Numbered from the stretch's first letter, positions 1-5,744 are shown. The stretch is DNA of 8,877 bases from Actinomycetota bacterium (GCA_030017355.1 JASEIR010000102.1:1-8877), one strand, 5' to 3'. Program-made: numbers and translations. Notes: a model not told the origin generated them from the letters alone.

Positions 1-6
1 TATTAT

Positions 7-19
7 GCCCTTATAGGGC
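7..19. repeat. Short hairpin GCCCT/AGGGC
   Basis: A perfect 5-bp inverted repeat (GCCCT, loop TAT, AGGGC). It is the first of three consecutive hairpins in the first 87 bases. It has no obvious T tract. Its role is unknown; it could be part of the 3' end region of a gene lying left of the window. Confidence 0.35.
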
Positions 20-26
20 TAGTGCA

Positions 27-56
27 AACCGCACCTTGAAGGTGCGGTTGTGATTA
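27..56 (+). terminator. Possible transcription terminator hairpin
   Basis: A strong GC-rich inverted repeat, AACCGCACCTT at 27-37 and AAGGTGCGGTT at 39-49, gives about ten base pairs with a TGA loop. The downstream sequence TTGTGATTA is only moderately T-rich, so an intrinsic terminator is plausible but not typical. No gene end is visible to its left inside the window; it would serve a gene before position 1. It could equally be a dispersed palindromic repeat. Confidence 0.4.
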
Positions 57-57
57 G

Positions 58-87
58 ATCCCTCAGGGCCTTACGGCCCTTCGGGAT
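58..87. repeat. Imperfect long hairpin, palindromic element
   Basis: ATCCC (58-62) pairs with GGGAT (83-87), and AGGGCC (65-70) pairs with GGCCCT (75-80) around a TTAC loop. A symmetric TC/TC internal bulge separates the two stems. The form, ending in TTCGGGATGACA, resembles the interspersed palindromic repeats seen in many bacterial intergenic regions. Copy number outside the window cannot be judged. Confidence 0.45.
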
Positions 88-111
88 GACAGAGATAAAA
101 TGCAAAATCCC

Positions 112-149
112 TGAAATAGAAATAGGCTACTGAGATAGAAATAGGCTAA
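112..149. repeat. Two-copy 19-bp tandem direct repeat
   Basis: Two adjacent 19-bp units (112-130 and 131-149) agree at 17 of 19 positions and share the exact 14-mer ATAGAAATAGGCTA (116-129 and 135-148). They lie about 60 bases ahead of the oxidoreductase start. The repeat could be a pair of regulator-binding sites for that gene, or a chance tandem duplication. No clear sigma70 promoter was found next to it. Confidence 0.6.
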
Positions 150-205
150 AATCATTAACAAGAAAAATATTGGGCGAAATTTAGAAATACTCGTAGGAGA
201 GGTAT

Positions 206-2170
206 ATGCCAGAGCGCCAGACCATACTTACAACCTGTACAAGGGACTGCCCTGATGCTTGCGGAATAGTTGCGCATGTAACCAGCGGTAAGTTAGTTGG
301 TTTAACTGGAGCTAAGGAACACGAGATAACCCGTTCCTTCCTATGTAGGAAGGCCATAAATTTCATTCGAAGAGTCTATAGCCCAGAGCGAGTATTAAAG
401 CCACGGCGCAAAGTCAATGGAGTGTGGCAAGATTTGGAGTGGGATGAGGCACTTACATTGATAGCAGAGGAAACTAAAAAAAATATTGAGCGGTATGGCA
501 GCCTCTCTATTCTCCACTATCAGGGGGCTGGTTCTTTAGGGGCCCTCAAAATGCTTCAAAAGCGCTTTTTTAATCTACTAGGTGGCGTAACGGAAGCAGT
601 TGGAAGTCTGTGTGGTGGAGCAGGTATAGCCGGGCAAACGCAAGATTTTGGTTATCGTACATGTCACGATCCACTCGATCTATTAAATTCAAGATTAATA
701 ATCATTTGGGGGCGAAATCCCTCAGAAACTAATATGCACCTGATTCCAATTCTTAAGTCTGCTCAAGCAAATGGCACAAAAATTATCTTGATTGACCCAG
801 TTAATACCGATACCTCCTCATTCTGTAATATACACATAAAGCCAAATCCTGGAATGGATGGTTATCTTGCTCTTGGGCTAGCAAAGGTTATCCTTGAAGT
901 CGGTAATGTAGATATGGATTTTATTAATAACTGCGCTGAGGATTTTGATGGTTACCTAGCTCTTGTAAATTCCTTTGATTTAAAGTCGCTAAGCGCTTTA
1001 TCCGGAGTTTCAGTTGAAAACATACAGCAACTTGCGGATTTATATTCAAAAACAAAGCCAGCAGCGATTATCTGCGGCTGGGGGCTTCAGCGATATGAGT
1101 GGGGAGCAGAAACGTTCCGGTTAATCGATGCTCTTGGCGCTATAACGGGAAACATTGGTGTTTCAGGCGGTGGGGTAAACCACGGTAGAGACGAATCAGG
1201 CTATTTTAATGAATCGGTCAAAGGAAAGGAATTTGCTAAGCATAAAAGAGAAATTCCAAAACCGTTGCTTGGAGAAGCAATAAAAATGCTCGATGATCCA
1301 CCGATAAAGATGGCCTTTATTAATGGTGCAAATCCCCTAAATCAATCACCAGATATTAAGTCTGTGATAGAAGCGTTTGAGAAAATCGACTTTGTTGTTG
1401 TCTTTGAGCAGTTTATGACCGATACGGCTGAGCGAGCTGATGTAGTTCTTCCAGTGACAACATTTTTGGAGGAGACAAATATTGTTGGAAGCTATTGGCA
1501 TAGTTTTGTTGGGCTGGTTAACCCAGCTATAGAACCAGTAGGCGAGGTCAGGACTGACCTGGAAATCTATCAAGGTCTTGCAGAGCTTCTTGGCATTGGT
1601 CATGAAATGGCAGGCACAGCAGAGGACTGGATTAGGAAAATTATCAGGCCATTGAACCGTTCTGGAATTACGCTTGAAGCATTGAAGAAAAAGCCCCATA
1701 TAAGAATTGCGGAGATTCCGGCGGTTGCTTTCAAAGATAGGGTTTTTAAGACTCCATCCGGAAAGTTTAAGTTTATAACGGAGTTTTCAGCCCCAAGATT
1801 TACGACAGATGATTATCCGCTTGTGCTATTATCGACACACTCAAGGCTTTGGTTGCACTCTCAGCTAATGCCTGAAGATCATGCTCACACACCAGTAGCA
1901 AGAGTCAGTCCAATAACAGCTAAGCAGTTTGGAATTGGCGATGGGGAAGATGCAAACATTGTGTCGCCGGTGGGTAGCGTCAAAGTTGTCGTTAAATACG
2001 ATGAAGGAATAAAAGAAAACGTTATTCGAACTGAGCAGGGGCGCTGGTATAAGTACAATCAATCAATGAACCATCTGGTACCTGCCATTATGAGCCGTAA
2101 AGGGCAAAACGCATGCTATTACCAAACTGCAGTAAGGCTTGAAAAAGGGCAACCTTCAAAAGAAAGATAA
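206..2170 (+). CDS. Molybdopterin-dependent oxidoreductase, [4Fe-4S]-containing catalytic subunit
   Basis: A 654-residue member of the DMSO reductase/formate dehydrogenase superfamily (COG0243), binding a Mo- or W-bis-pterin cofactor. The N-terminus has the iron-sulfur motif C11-x3-C15-x3-C19 with a fourth Cys at 47. IIIWGRNPSETN (165-176) and IIDPVNTDTS (about 195-204) match cofactor-binding segments, with C136 in GSLCGGAG a candidate metal ligand. The last 110 or so residues, from about YPLVLLSTHSR, form the C-terminal dinucleotide-binding (MopB_CT) domain. There is no Tat or Sec signal, so it is probably cytoplasmic. ATG 206 follows AGGAGAGG at 195-202. No electron-transfer subunit or cofactor gene lies beside it, so it stands alone and the substrate is unknown: formate dehydrogenase-like, acetylene hydratase-like and thiosulfate/polysulfide reductase-like subfamilies all remain possible. 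Family assignment is firm; the reaction is not. Confidence 0.93.
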   Translation: MPERQTILTTCTRDCPDACGIVAHVTSGKLVGLTGAKEHEITRSFLCRKAINFIRRVYSPERVLKPRRKVNGVWQDLEWDEALTLIAEETKKNIERYGSLSILHYQGAGSLGALKMLQKRFFNLLGGVTEAVGSLCGGAGIAGQTQDFGYRTCHDPLDLLNSRLIIIWGRNPSETNMHLIPILKSAQANGTKIILIDPVNTDTSSFCNIHIKPNPGMDGYLALGLAKVILEVGNVDMDFINNCAEDFDGYLALVNSFDLKSLSALSGVSVENIQQLADLYSKTKPAAIICGWGLQRYEWGAETFRLIDALGAITGNIGVSGGGVNHGRDESGYFNESVKGKEFAKHKREIPKPLLGEAIKMLDDPPIKMAFINGANPLNQSPDIKSVIEAFEKIDFVVVFEQFMTDTAERADVVLPVTTFLEETNIVGSYWHSFVGLVNPAIEPVGEVRTDLEIYQGLAELLGIGHEMAGTAEDWIRKIIRPLNRSGITLEALKKKPHIRIAEIPAVAFKDRVFKTPSGKFKFITEFSAPRFTTDDYPLVLLSTHSRLWLHSQLMPEDHAHTPVARVSPITAKQFGIGDGEDANIVSPVGSVKVVVKYDEGIKENVIRTEQGRWYKYNQSMNHLVPAIMSRKGQNACYYQTAVRLEKGQPSKER

Positions 2171-2179
2171 ATTAATGTA

Positions 2180-2377
2180 TCATCTACTCGAGTGGCAGCT
2201 TATAAATCTTGCGATCGATCGATCATATGTTGCTTCGATTTCTAGAGGGAAAAAGCACGCTGGAATTTCACCACGGCGTTTATGGTAAGTTAAGCAAGCG
2301 CAGCATTTTCCCCGGCGCGAGCATCCAGGATATGTGCAAGTGCATTGAGCTGAGTTCTTATCGATATCGCAGTTCAT
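2180..2377 (-). CDS. Small cysteine-rich DUF6485 family protein
   Basis: A 65-residue protein with nine cysteines (3, 12, 14, 19, 25, 26, 28, 41, 60). The core CTCTYPGC, GKCCACL, YHKRRGEIPACFF and TYDRSI is the signature I recognise from the short DUF6485 proteins of anaerobic bacteria. The clustered Cys residues and His32 suggest metal or iron-sulfur binding, which is inference. The start is supported by a perfect AGGAGG, reading TAGAGGAGGAACG just before ATG (2377 downward). It converges on the oxidoreductase gene with 9 bases between the stops. A plus-strand reading frame across the same DNA (2209-2409) lacks a Shine-Dalgarno sequence and family resemblance, and is regarded as its shadow. 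No function is established. Confidence 0.85.
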   Translation of the reverse strand: MNCDIDKNSAQCTCTYPGCSRRGKCCACLTYHKRRGEIPACFFPLEIEATYDRSIARFISCHSSR

Positions 2378-2651
2378 CGTTCCTCCTCTACAGTGGCTGC
2401 CATTGTTGAGTTATTTTTAATTTGATATCACAAAATCAGTTAATATTATTACTGAATAGCATATTTGCATCAACAAGCTTTAGCCTATAAATTACTTTAG
2501 TTGACCGATTCGTTAGGTATGAGATCGGCGTAAAAAAAACAGGGTCCAGGGAATTAAAGGATGGGAGACAAAGGACGGTAGATCGAGACTAATGGTCGAC
2601 GGTCAGATTTACGAGGAACGAAAATATAGAATGAAAGGTAACTGTTAGCTT
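2378..2651. other. Intergenic region between divergent genes
   Basis: This 274-bp stretch separates the DUF6485 gene (-) from the small membrane-protein gene (+). The left part (2410-2510) is AT-rich and should contain promoters. A weak plus-strand candidate is TTGCAT (2465-2470) and TATAAA (2486-2491) with a short 15-bp spacer. The right part (2540-2640) is purine-rich and carries GGTCCAGG at 2543-2550, an 8-mer repeated in two other intergenic regions. Only very short ORFs without a Shine-Dalgarno sequence occur, for example 18 codons from 2592. I see no RNA gene. Confidence 0.5.
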
Positions 2652-2978
2652 ATGGCGGAAATATCAAAGATTATTTTTAGCTTGCCCAAATGGCTTGAGA
2701 CAGGGCTGCTCTTTATTGCCTTGCTTGCTTTTGTTATCAAAATCCAACATGGATTTAAGGCACATAGCGCAAGGAAAAATATCTTTGGTGGCGAAAAGAA
2801 AGCTACTCGACTTAAGGAAATCGTAAGCTTTGCATATAGCTTGTTTGCGCTACTCCTAAGCTTGTTTTTCTTGTTCCTTTACTTTGAAAACAAAGCGGCA
2901 ATTCAAGTTTTGGAGTTATCGCTGATACTGCTTCTTGTAATACTAGTAATAGAAGCAATCTTTAAGAGGAGGTCTTGA
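2652..2978 (+). CDS. Small three-helix membrane protein, hypothetical
   Basis: A 108-residue protein with three hydrophobic segments at about residues 14-31, 57-80 and 84-104. They are separated by a basic loop (about 32-56, rich in Lys and Arg) and a short turn, and the protein ends in a basic KRRS tail. It is therefore predicted to be an integral inner-membrane protein. I do not recognise a family. The start is ATG 2652; the nearest purine-rich motif, AAAGG around 2634-2638, is rather distant, so translation initiation is not optimal. The stop lies 17 bases before the TTGACA of the next promoter. The gene is therefore probably transcribed separately from the two downstream genes, though read-through is possible. 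Confidence 0.7.
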   Translation: MAEISKIIFSLPKWLETGLLFIALLAFVIKIQHGFKAHSARKNIFGGEKKATRLKEIVSFAYSLFALLLSLFFLFLYFENKAAIQVLELSLILLLVILVIEAIFKRRS

Positions 2979-2995
2979 AAGTTACCAGCAAACGC

Positions 2996-3024
2996 TTGAC
3001 ACAGTGAGATTTATTCGATACCCT
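2996..3024 (+). promoter_or_regulatory. Sigma70-type promoter of the selenoprotein operon
   Basis: A perfect -35 hexamer TTGACA (2996-3001), a 17-bp spacer and a -10 TACCCT (3019-3024) keeping the key TA....T positions. Transcription would begin near 3031, leaving a leader of about 30 bases before ATG 3061. The -10 lies inside the palindrome at 3018-3033, so a repressor bound there would block RNA polymerase. This is inferred from sequence only. Confidence 0.7.
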
Positions 3025-3033
3025 AGGGGGTAT
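3018..3033. promoter_or_regulatory. CsoR/CstR/RcnR-type (DUF156) operator
   Basis: ATACCC (3018-3023) and GGGTAT (3028-3033) form a perfect inverted repeat around TAGG. The arrangement of AT-flanked C and G tracts is the established operator type of the CsoR family, close to the Bacillus subtilis copZA site (TACCCTACGGGGGTAT as I remember it). These repressors are released by Cu(I) (CsoR), Ni/Co (RcnR), formaldehyde (FrmR) or persulfide (CstR). Overlap with the -10 element is the usual geometry for repression. The regulator itself is not in the window, so the inducer is unknown. Confidence 0.7.
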
Positions 3034-3060
3034 AGAATAGATCTTTGGAGTTGATTGACC

Positions 3061-3303
3061 ATGATGACATTGGATGAATATAAGGAAAAAATCAACGCTA
3101 TGACCAAAGAAGAGCTTACCGAAGAACTTGAAATGCTTCGAGAGAGCCTTGAAGATATACAGCTTGAGAGAAAACTTATACTTGGCCAAACTGGCGTGCA
3201 TATCAACGCTGGTAAGGTTGAGGCTTATCGAAATGCATTTGATCGTGAGGCCTCTGTGCTTGAACAAAAAATTAACATGGTAGAAAAAGCGCTAGGGGCT
3301 TAA
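3061..3303 (+). CDS. Small helical (coiled-coil-like) protein of unknown function
   Basis: An 80-residue, strongly charged, mostly helical protein without cysteine. Residues 5-41 and 52-77 are rich in Glu, Lys and Leu and look amphipathic, joined by a short GQTGVHIN turn (42-49). I recognise no family. It is not CsoR itself, since it lacks the Cys-His-Cys metal site of that family. GGAG (3047-3050) within TTTGGAGTTGAT precedes the start; ATG 3061 gives ordinary spacing, with ATG 3064 or TTG 3055 as alternatives. It is the first gene after the operator-controlled promoter. Its stop codon overlaps the Shine-Dalgarno sequence of the selenoprotein gene, so the two are almost certainly co-transcribed and probably cooperate. 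A partner, adaptor or sensor role is a guess. Confidence 0.75.
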   Translation: MMTLDEYKEKINAMTKEELTEELEMLRESLEDIQLERKLILGQTGVHINAGKVEAYRNAFDREASVLEQKINMVEKALGA

Positions 3304-3314
3304 GGGGAATTGAT

Positions 3315-3644
3315 ATGGATAAGATAACTCAGCCCGTAAGGGTAGACATTTTTAACGATGAAGATGCATGCGGCTTTGGTTGAGGCTCGCACGGGTTGTC
3401 TCAGGCTGAGATAAATTGGATGCTAATTGAACCGCTTAAAGCAGGCTACGGCAATGCAGTAAATATCAATTATTTTGATGTTAAAGATGAAAATTTTGAT
3501 GCTAGCGTGCGAGAGTTAATCGAGAGATACCACTTGCCGCTACCATTGACATTGTTAAATGGCGAAGCTGTAAGTGCAGGGTATGTTTCTTTTCACGATT
3601 TGGCGCTAAGAATTGATAAGCTATTAGGCAAGGTTAAGGAGTAA
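3315..3644 (+). CDS. Thioredoxin-like selenoprotein with C-x3-U motif (TGA at 3381-3383 read as Sec)
   Basis: Reading from ATG 3315 through the TGA at 3381-3383 gives a 109-residue protein with selenocysteine at position 23 in ACGFGUGSHG, preceded by Cys19. The segments before and after the TGA form one plausible fold: strand VRVDIF (8-13), redox motif C19/U23, helix (29-43), strand VNINYFDV (49-56), helix (60-73), a Pro-containing LPLPLTLLNG (74-83) like the cis-Pro loop, and a final helix (92-108). This pattern recalls thioredoxin-fold proteins such as ArsD and YuzD, though identity is too low for me to name one. AAGGGG (3302-3307) sits 7 bases before ATG and supports this start. A start at TTG 3396 would lack both Shine-Dalgarno sequence and active site. 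A hairpin suited to Sec insertion follows the TGA. It lies downstream of a helical-protein gene under a CsoR-type operator, suggesting a redox, metal or persulfide role, which is inference. Confidence 0.82.
3392..3418 (+). promoter_or_regulatory. Bacterial SECIS-like hairpin
   Basis: TTGTCTCA (3396-3403) pairs with TGAGATAA (3407-3414), giving eight pairs including one G-U, around a GGC loop (3404-3406); opening the last A-U pair gives AGGCU. A lower stem (3392-3394 with 3416-3418) may extend it beyond a G/A mismatch. The loop guanines are 21 and 22 bases after the TGA. That matches the E. coli fdhF element (GGU loop at about 19-21) and the known bacterial range of roughly 16-37. Guanines in the loop are the SelB-recognition feature. 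The element lies wholly inside the coding frame. Confidence 0.72.
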
Positions 3645-3657
3645 GAGCTTATATACT

Positions 3658-3693
3658 TAAGCTTGATATTCCAGCTATTACCACTCAAGCTTA
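3658..3693. repeat. Inverted repeat between convergent genes, possible weak terminator
   Basis: TAAGCTTGA (3658-3666) and TCAAGCTTA (3685-3693) are perfect 9-bp inverted copies with an 18-base loop. It spans the gap after the selenoprotein gene and the last codons of the DUF1015 gene. It lies where a bidirectional terminator would be expected, but there is no T tract and the loop is long, so the role is uncertain. Confidence 0.35.
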
Positions 3694-4958
3694 TTGAAAA
3701 CTAGGCCAGACAAAAGCTTTGGATAGAAGTATGTCGATTTTTGAGGCATAATCTCTCCATGGCCTGCTATCTCTTTAATGCTGCTGATTTTAGTGGGGTT
3801 TAAGAAAAACGCCATCTGATAATTGCCGCTATCCACAAGCTGTACTGCTTCTTTCTCATCAGTAGTAAACTTTATACTGCTTTCAATATTTGTTCCACCA
3901 AAGCCAAGAACTCTGTTGATTATTATCTGATGCAATATCGTAACGTCAAGAAGCTTCCATGCTTTTGACTGACTGCCATCGAGTAAGTCGATAACCTTTC
4001 CTTCATCTTTGATCTTGAGCATGTAAAACGACCCATTTCCAAGATACATTCCGATTGCATGATGATCTAAGTTGTTATTTAGGTCAGAAATGACCTGATC
4101 AATTGAGGAAAGCGGTTCTATCTCGAAAACTTGTTCAAGATTTTCCTTAAATTTATCATAGTTGATTTTCGGTAGGTTTTTTAGGATTCTATGGGTTGGT
4201 AGAATTGTTAAGCCATCGCTATCCATATTGACAAACATCATCATTATGTAATCAAAAGGTGCTTCTCCTGACCTATTGCCTGTAATAAGCCGCATCTCGT
4301 TTCGGTAGTTAAGAGCAGTCTCATATCGATGATGGCCGTCTGCAATAAAAAGCGGCTTGTTTTGCATAACTTTGACAATTTCATTTATGGCTTCGCCGTT
4401 GCTTAGTACCCATAGCCGATGAGATATCCCAGCCTTTACAATATCGATCTTAGGAGGGACTAGCATGTGTTCTTGAAGTATTTTATCGACCTTTTGTTCT
4501 GGGTCAGAAAATAGGCTAAAAATTTGACTTAAGTTTGTCTGGCAGGCTCTTAAAAGTTGCAGCCTATCAGCTTTAGGACCTTTTAATGTTTTCTCATGTG
4601 CCTTGATTTTGCCAGATGAGAACTCTTCGATTTTTGCAAGGGCTATAAAGCCAACCCTTCTTTTATGACTGCCCTTGTAGTCGTATTCTTGCTCATAGAT
4701 ATAGATTGCTGGCTCAACTTCTCTAATTAGCACGCCCTTGTTTAACCATTCGTTTAAAGTATCCCTTGCGCGATTATATTTAGTTGCTGGCGAGCCCTGG
4801 GGTAGGTCAAGGCGAACAACATTGTACTTGCTCTCCTTTAGTAATGCCTTTTGCTCCTCGTTATCGATCACATCATAAGGAGGAGCTACAACTGTTGAAA
4901 AGTCTCCAATGATTTCCTTATTAAAAAAAATACCCTTAAATGGTCTAATCTCAGCCAA
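3678..4958 (-). CDS. DUF1015 family protein (COG4198)
   Basis: A 426-residue full-length member of the DUF1015 family. The diagnostic segments are present: MAEIRPFKG at the N-terminus, VAPPYDVI (24-31), HEKTLKGPKADRLQLL (121-136) followed by TNLSQIFSLF, and FIADGHHRYETAL (204-216). The DGHHR motif recalls the DGxHR motif of ParB/sulfiredoxin-fold proteins, including free serine kinases; that link is inference, and the family has no firmly established activity known to me. No signal or membrane segment is seen, so it is cytoplasmic. The start is TTG at 4958, preceded on the minus strand by GAAGGTGA a few bases upstream; no better ATG exists. It has its own promoter candidate (5011-5044) and is convergent with the selenoprotein gene. 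Confidence 0.93.
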   Translation of the reverse strand: MAEIRPFKGIFFNKEIIGDFSTVVAPPYDVIDNEEQKALLKESKYNVVRLDLPQGSPATKYNRARDTLNEWLNKGVLIREVEPAIYIYEQEYDYKGSHKRRVGFIALAKIEEFSSGKIKAHEKTLKGPKADRLQLLRACQTNLSQIFSLFSDPEQKVDKILQEHMLVPPKIDIVKAGISHRLWVLSNGEAINEIVKVMQNKPLFIADGHHRYETALNYRNEMRLITGNRSGEAPFDYIMMMFVNMDSDGLTILPTHRILKNLPKINYDKFKENLEQVFEIEPLSSIDQVISDLNNNLDHHAIGMYLGNGSFYMLKIKDEGKVIDLLDGSQSKAWKLLDVTILHQIIINRVLGFGGTNIESSIKFTTDEKEAVQLVDSGNYQMAFFLNPTKISSIKEIAGHGEIMPQKSTYFYPKLLSGLVFNKLEW

Positions 4959-5010
4959 TTTTCACCTTCTATAACTCGATTGATTTGCCAGTTTTGTGAG
5001 TGTACATGTC

Positions 5011-5044
5011 ATTATATACTAAGGAACTAGCCCGCTTTATGCAA
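5011..5044 (-). promoter_or_regulatory. Promoter candidate for the DUF1015 gene
   Basis: On the minus strand, TTGCAT (5044-5039) is followed after 17 bp by TAGTAT (5021-5016), immediately overlapping a TATAAT (5016-5011). Either hexamer could act as -10; the first has ideal spacing. The site is about 55 bases upstream of the TTG start, so the DUF1015 gene can be transcribed independently of the membrane-protein gene. Confidence 0.45.
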
Positions 5045-5102
5045 GTACTTATGATAAGAGATCGCTTTTGGGGCTAGGTATGAGGATCTTAAGAAGGGGA
5101 GT

Positions 5103-5126
5103 GGGGTCCATGGTCCAGGAACCCCT
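5103..5126 (-). terminator. Hairpin after membrane-protein gene, weak terminator candidate
   Basis: GGGGTCC (5103-5109) pairs with GGAACCCC (5118-5125) apart from one bulged base, enclosing ATGGTCCA. It starts about six bases after the stop of the minus-strand membrane-protein gene, where a terminator would sit. In that direction no T tract follows, so it may instead only stabilise the mRNA end. It contains GGTCCAGG (5112-5119), which recurs elsewhere in the window. Confidence 0.3.
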
Positions 5127-5130
5127 AAGG

Positions 5131-5739
5131 CTAACCTGCTTGCCTATCTCGAGAATCATGATCGGTATGCTCGTTTGGTTGCTCTCCGAAAAGGATCCGC
5201 ATTATCTTTGGCTTTAGCATCTCGTATCTAGCTTTAAGCGTTAAGTTTGGCAATTGATTCTTTGCTTCTGCTGATAATTCTAATCTTTCAAAATATCCCT
5301 CGCCGACTTTCCCACCAATAATGCTGCCTGCGAAAGCAAAAAGAATGGATATGAAAGCCAGCGTAAAGTATGGAGAGATTGCTTGCTGGACTTGGCTTAA
5401 AAGGTCCAGACCCAACTTATCCTCAATAACATTAAAAAATATAATCGCAAATATTGATACTATGAGGCTTGTCACAACCACCATTGCCCCGTTAATTATT
5501 CCGGCAAAGGCAGCCATGCGTCCGGCAACATATCCACCTAGGAAAAAGATGATAAAAGATCCAATAAATACGGCCAGACTAAAAGAAATGGACGTGAATT
5601 GATGAGTTTTTTGAGGTAAGGCTGCAACGTCCACTTTAAATATAAACATTCCAGTCGCCACAACAGCGGCGATCAGAAATGTTATGAACAAACTCGTGAT
5701 CCAACCGACAAATATCGCACCTAACTTAATACTGGACAT
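5131..5739 (-). CDS. Four-helix integral membrane protein, possibly YrzE/TIGR04086-like
   Basis: A 202-residue protein with four hydrophobic segments at about residues 10-34, 52-73, 80-103 and 124-145. A hydrophilic cytoplasmic-type tail from 150 to 202 is rich in Lys, Arg, Glu and Asp. FFLGGYVAGRMA (65-76) followed by AGIINGAMVVV (79-89) resembles the glycine-rich GG-AGR segment of small YrzE/TIGR04086-type membrane proteins; this is a weak resemblance and no function is known. The start is ATG 5739. Its likely ribosome-binding site, AGGGGG, lies in the loop of a small hairpin 11 bases upstream. It lies upstream of DUF1015 on the same strand with 172 bp between, and a separate promoter candidate serves DUF1015. 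Confidence 0.82.
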   Translation of the reverse strand: MSSIKLGAIFVGWITSLFITFLIAAVVATGMFIFKVDVAALPQKTHQFTSISFSLAVFIGSFIIFFLGGYVAGRMAAFAGIINGAMVVVTSLIVSIFAIIFFNVIEDKLGLDLLSQVQQAISPYFTLAFISILFAFAGSIIGGKVGEGYFERLELSAEAKNQLPNLTLKARYEMLKPKIMRILFGEQPNEHTDHDSRDRQAG

Positions 5740-5744
5740 CGCCG

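Noticed and set aside
611..613. Selenocysteine in the oxidoreductase
   Set aside because: The candidate ligand is an ordinary Cys codon (residue 136) and the frame has no internal TGA.
1346..1699. Minus-strand 117-codon frame
   Set aside because: Antisense shadow within the well-supported oxidoreductase gene.
2175..2288. Plus-strand 37-codon frame starting ATG right after the oxidoreductase
   Set aside because: No ribosome-binding site and it lies on the antisense strand of the DUF6485 gene.
2209..2409. Plus-strand 66-codon frame
   Set aside because: TTG start without Shine-Dalgarno; the opposite strand encodes a recognised DUF6485 protein with perfect AGGAGG.
3381..3403. Alternative hairpin TGAG/CTCA directly at the UGA
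   Set aside because: Only about four firm pairs and the loop is too close to the UGA for a SECIS; weaker than the 3396-3414 stem.
3396..3644. Conventional gene starting at TTG 3396
   Set aside because: The purine motif upstream is poor, and the start would fall inside the predicted SECIS stem and remove the first strand and the active site. The 3315 start through TGA explains all the evidence better.
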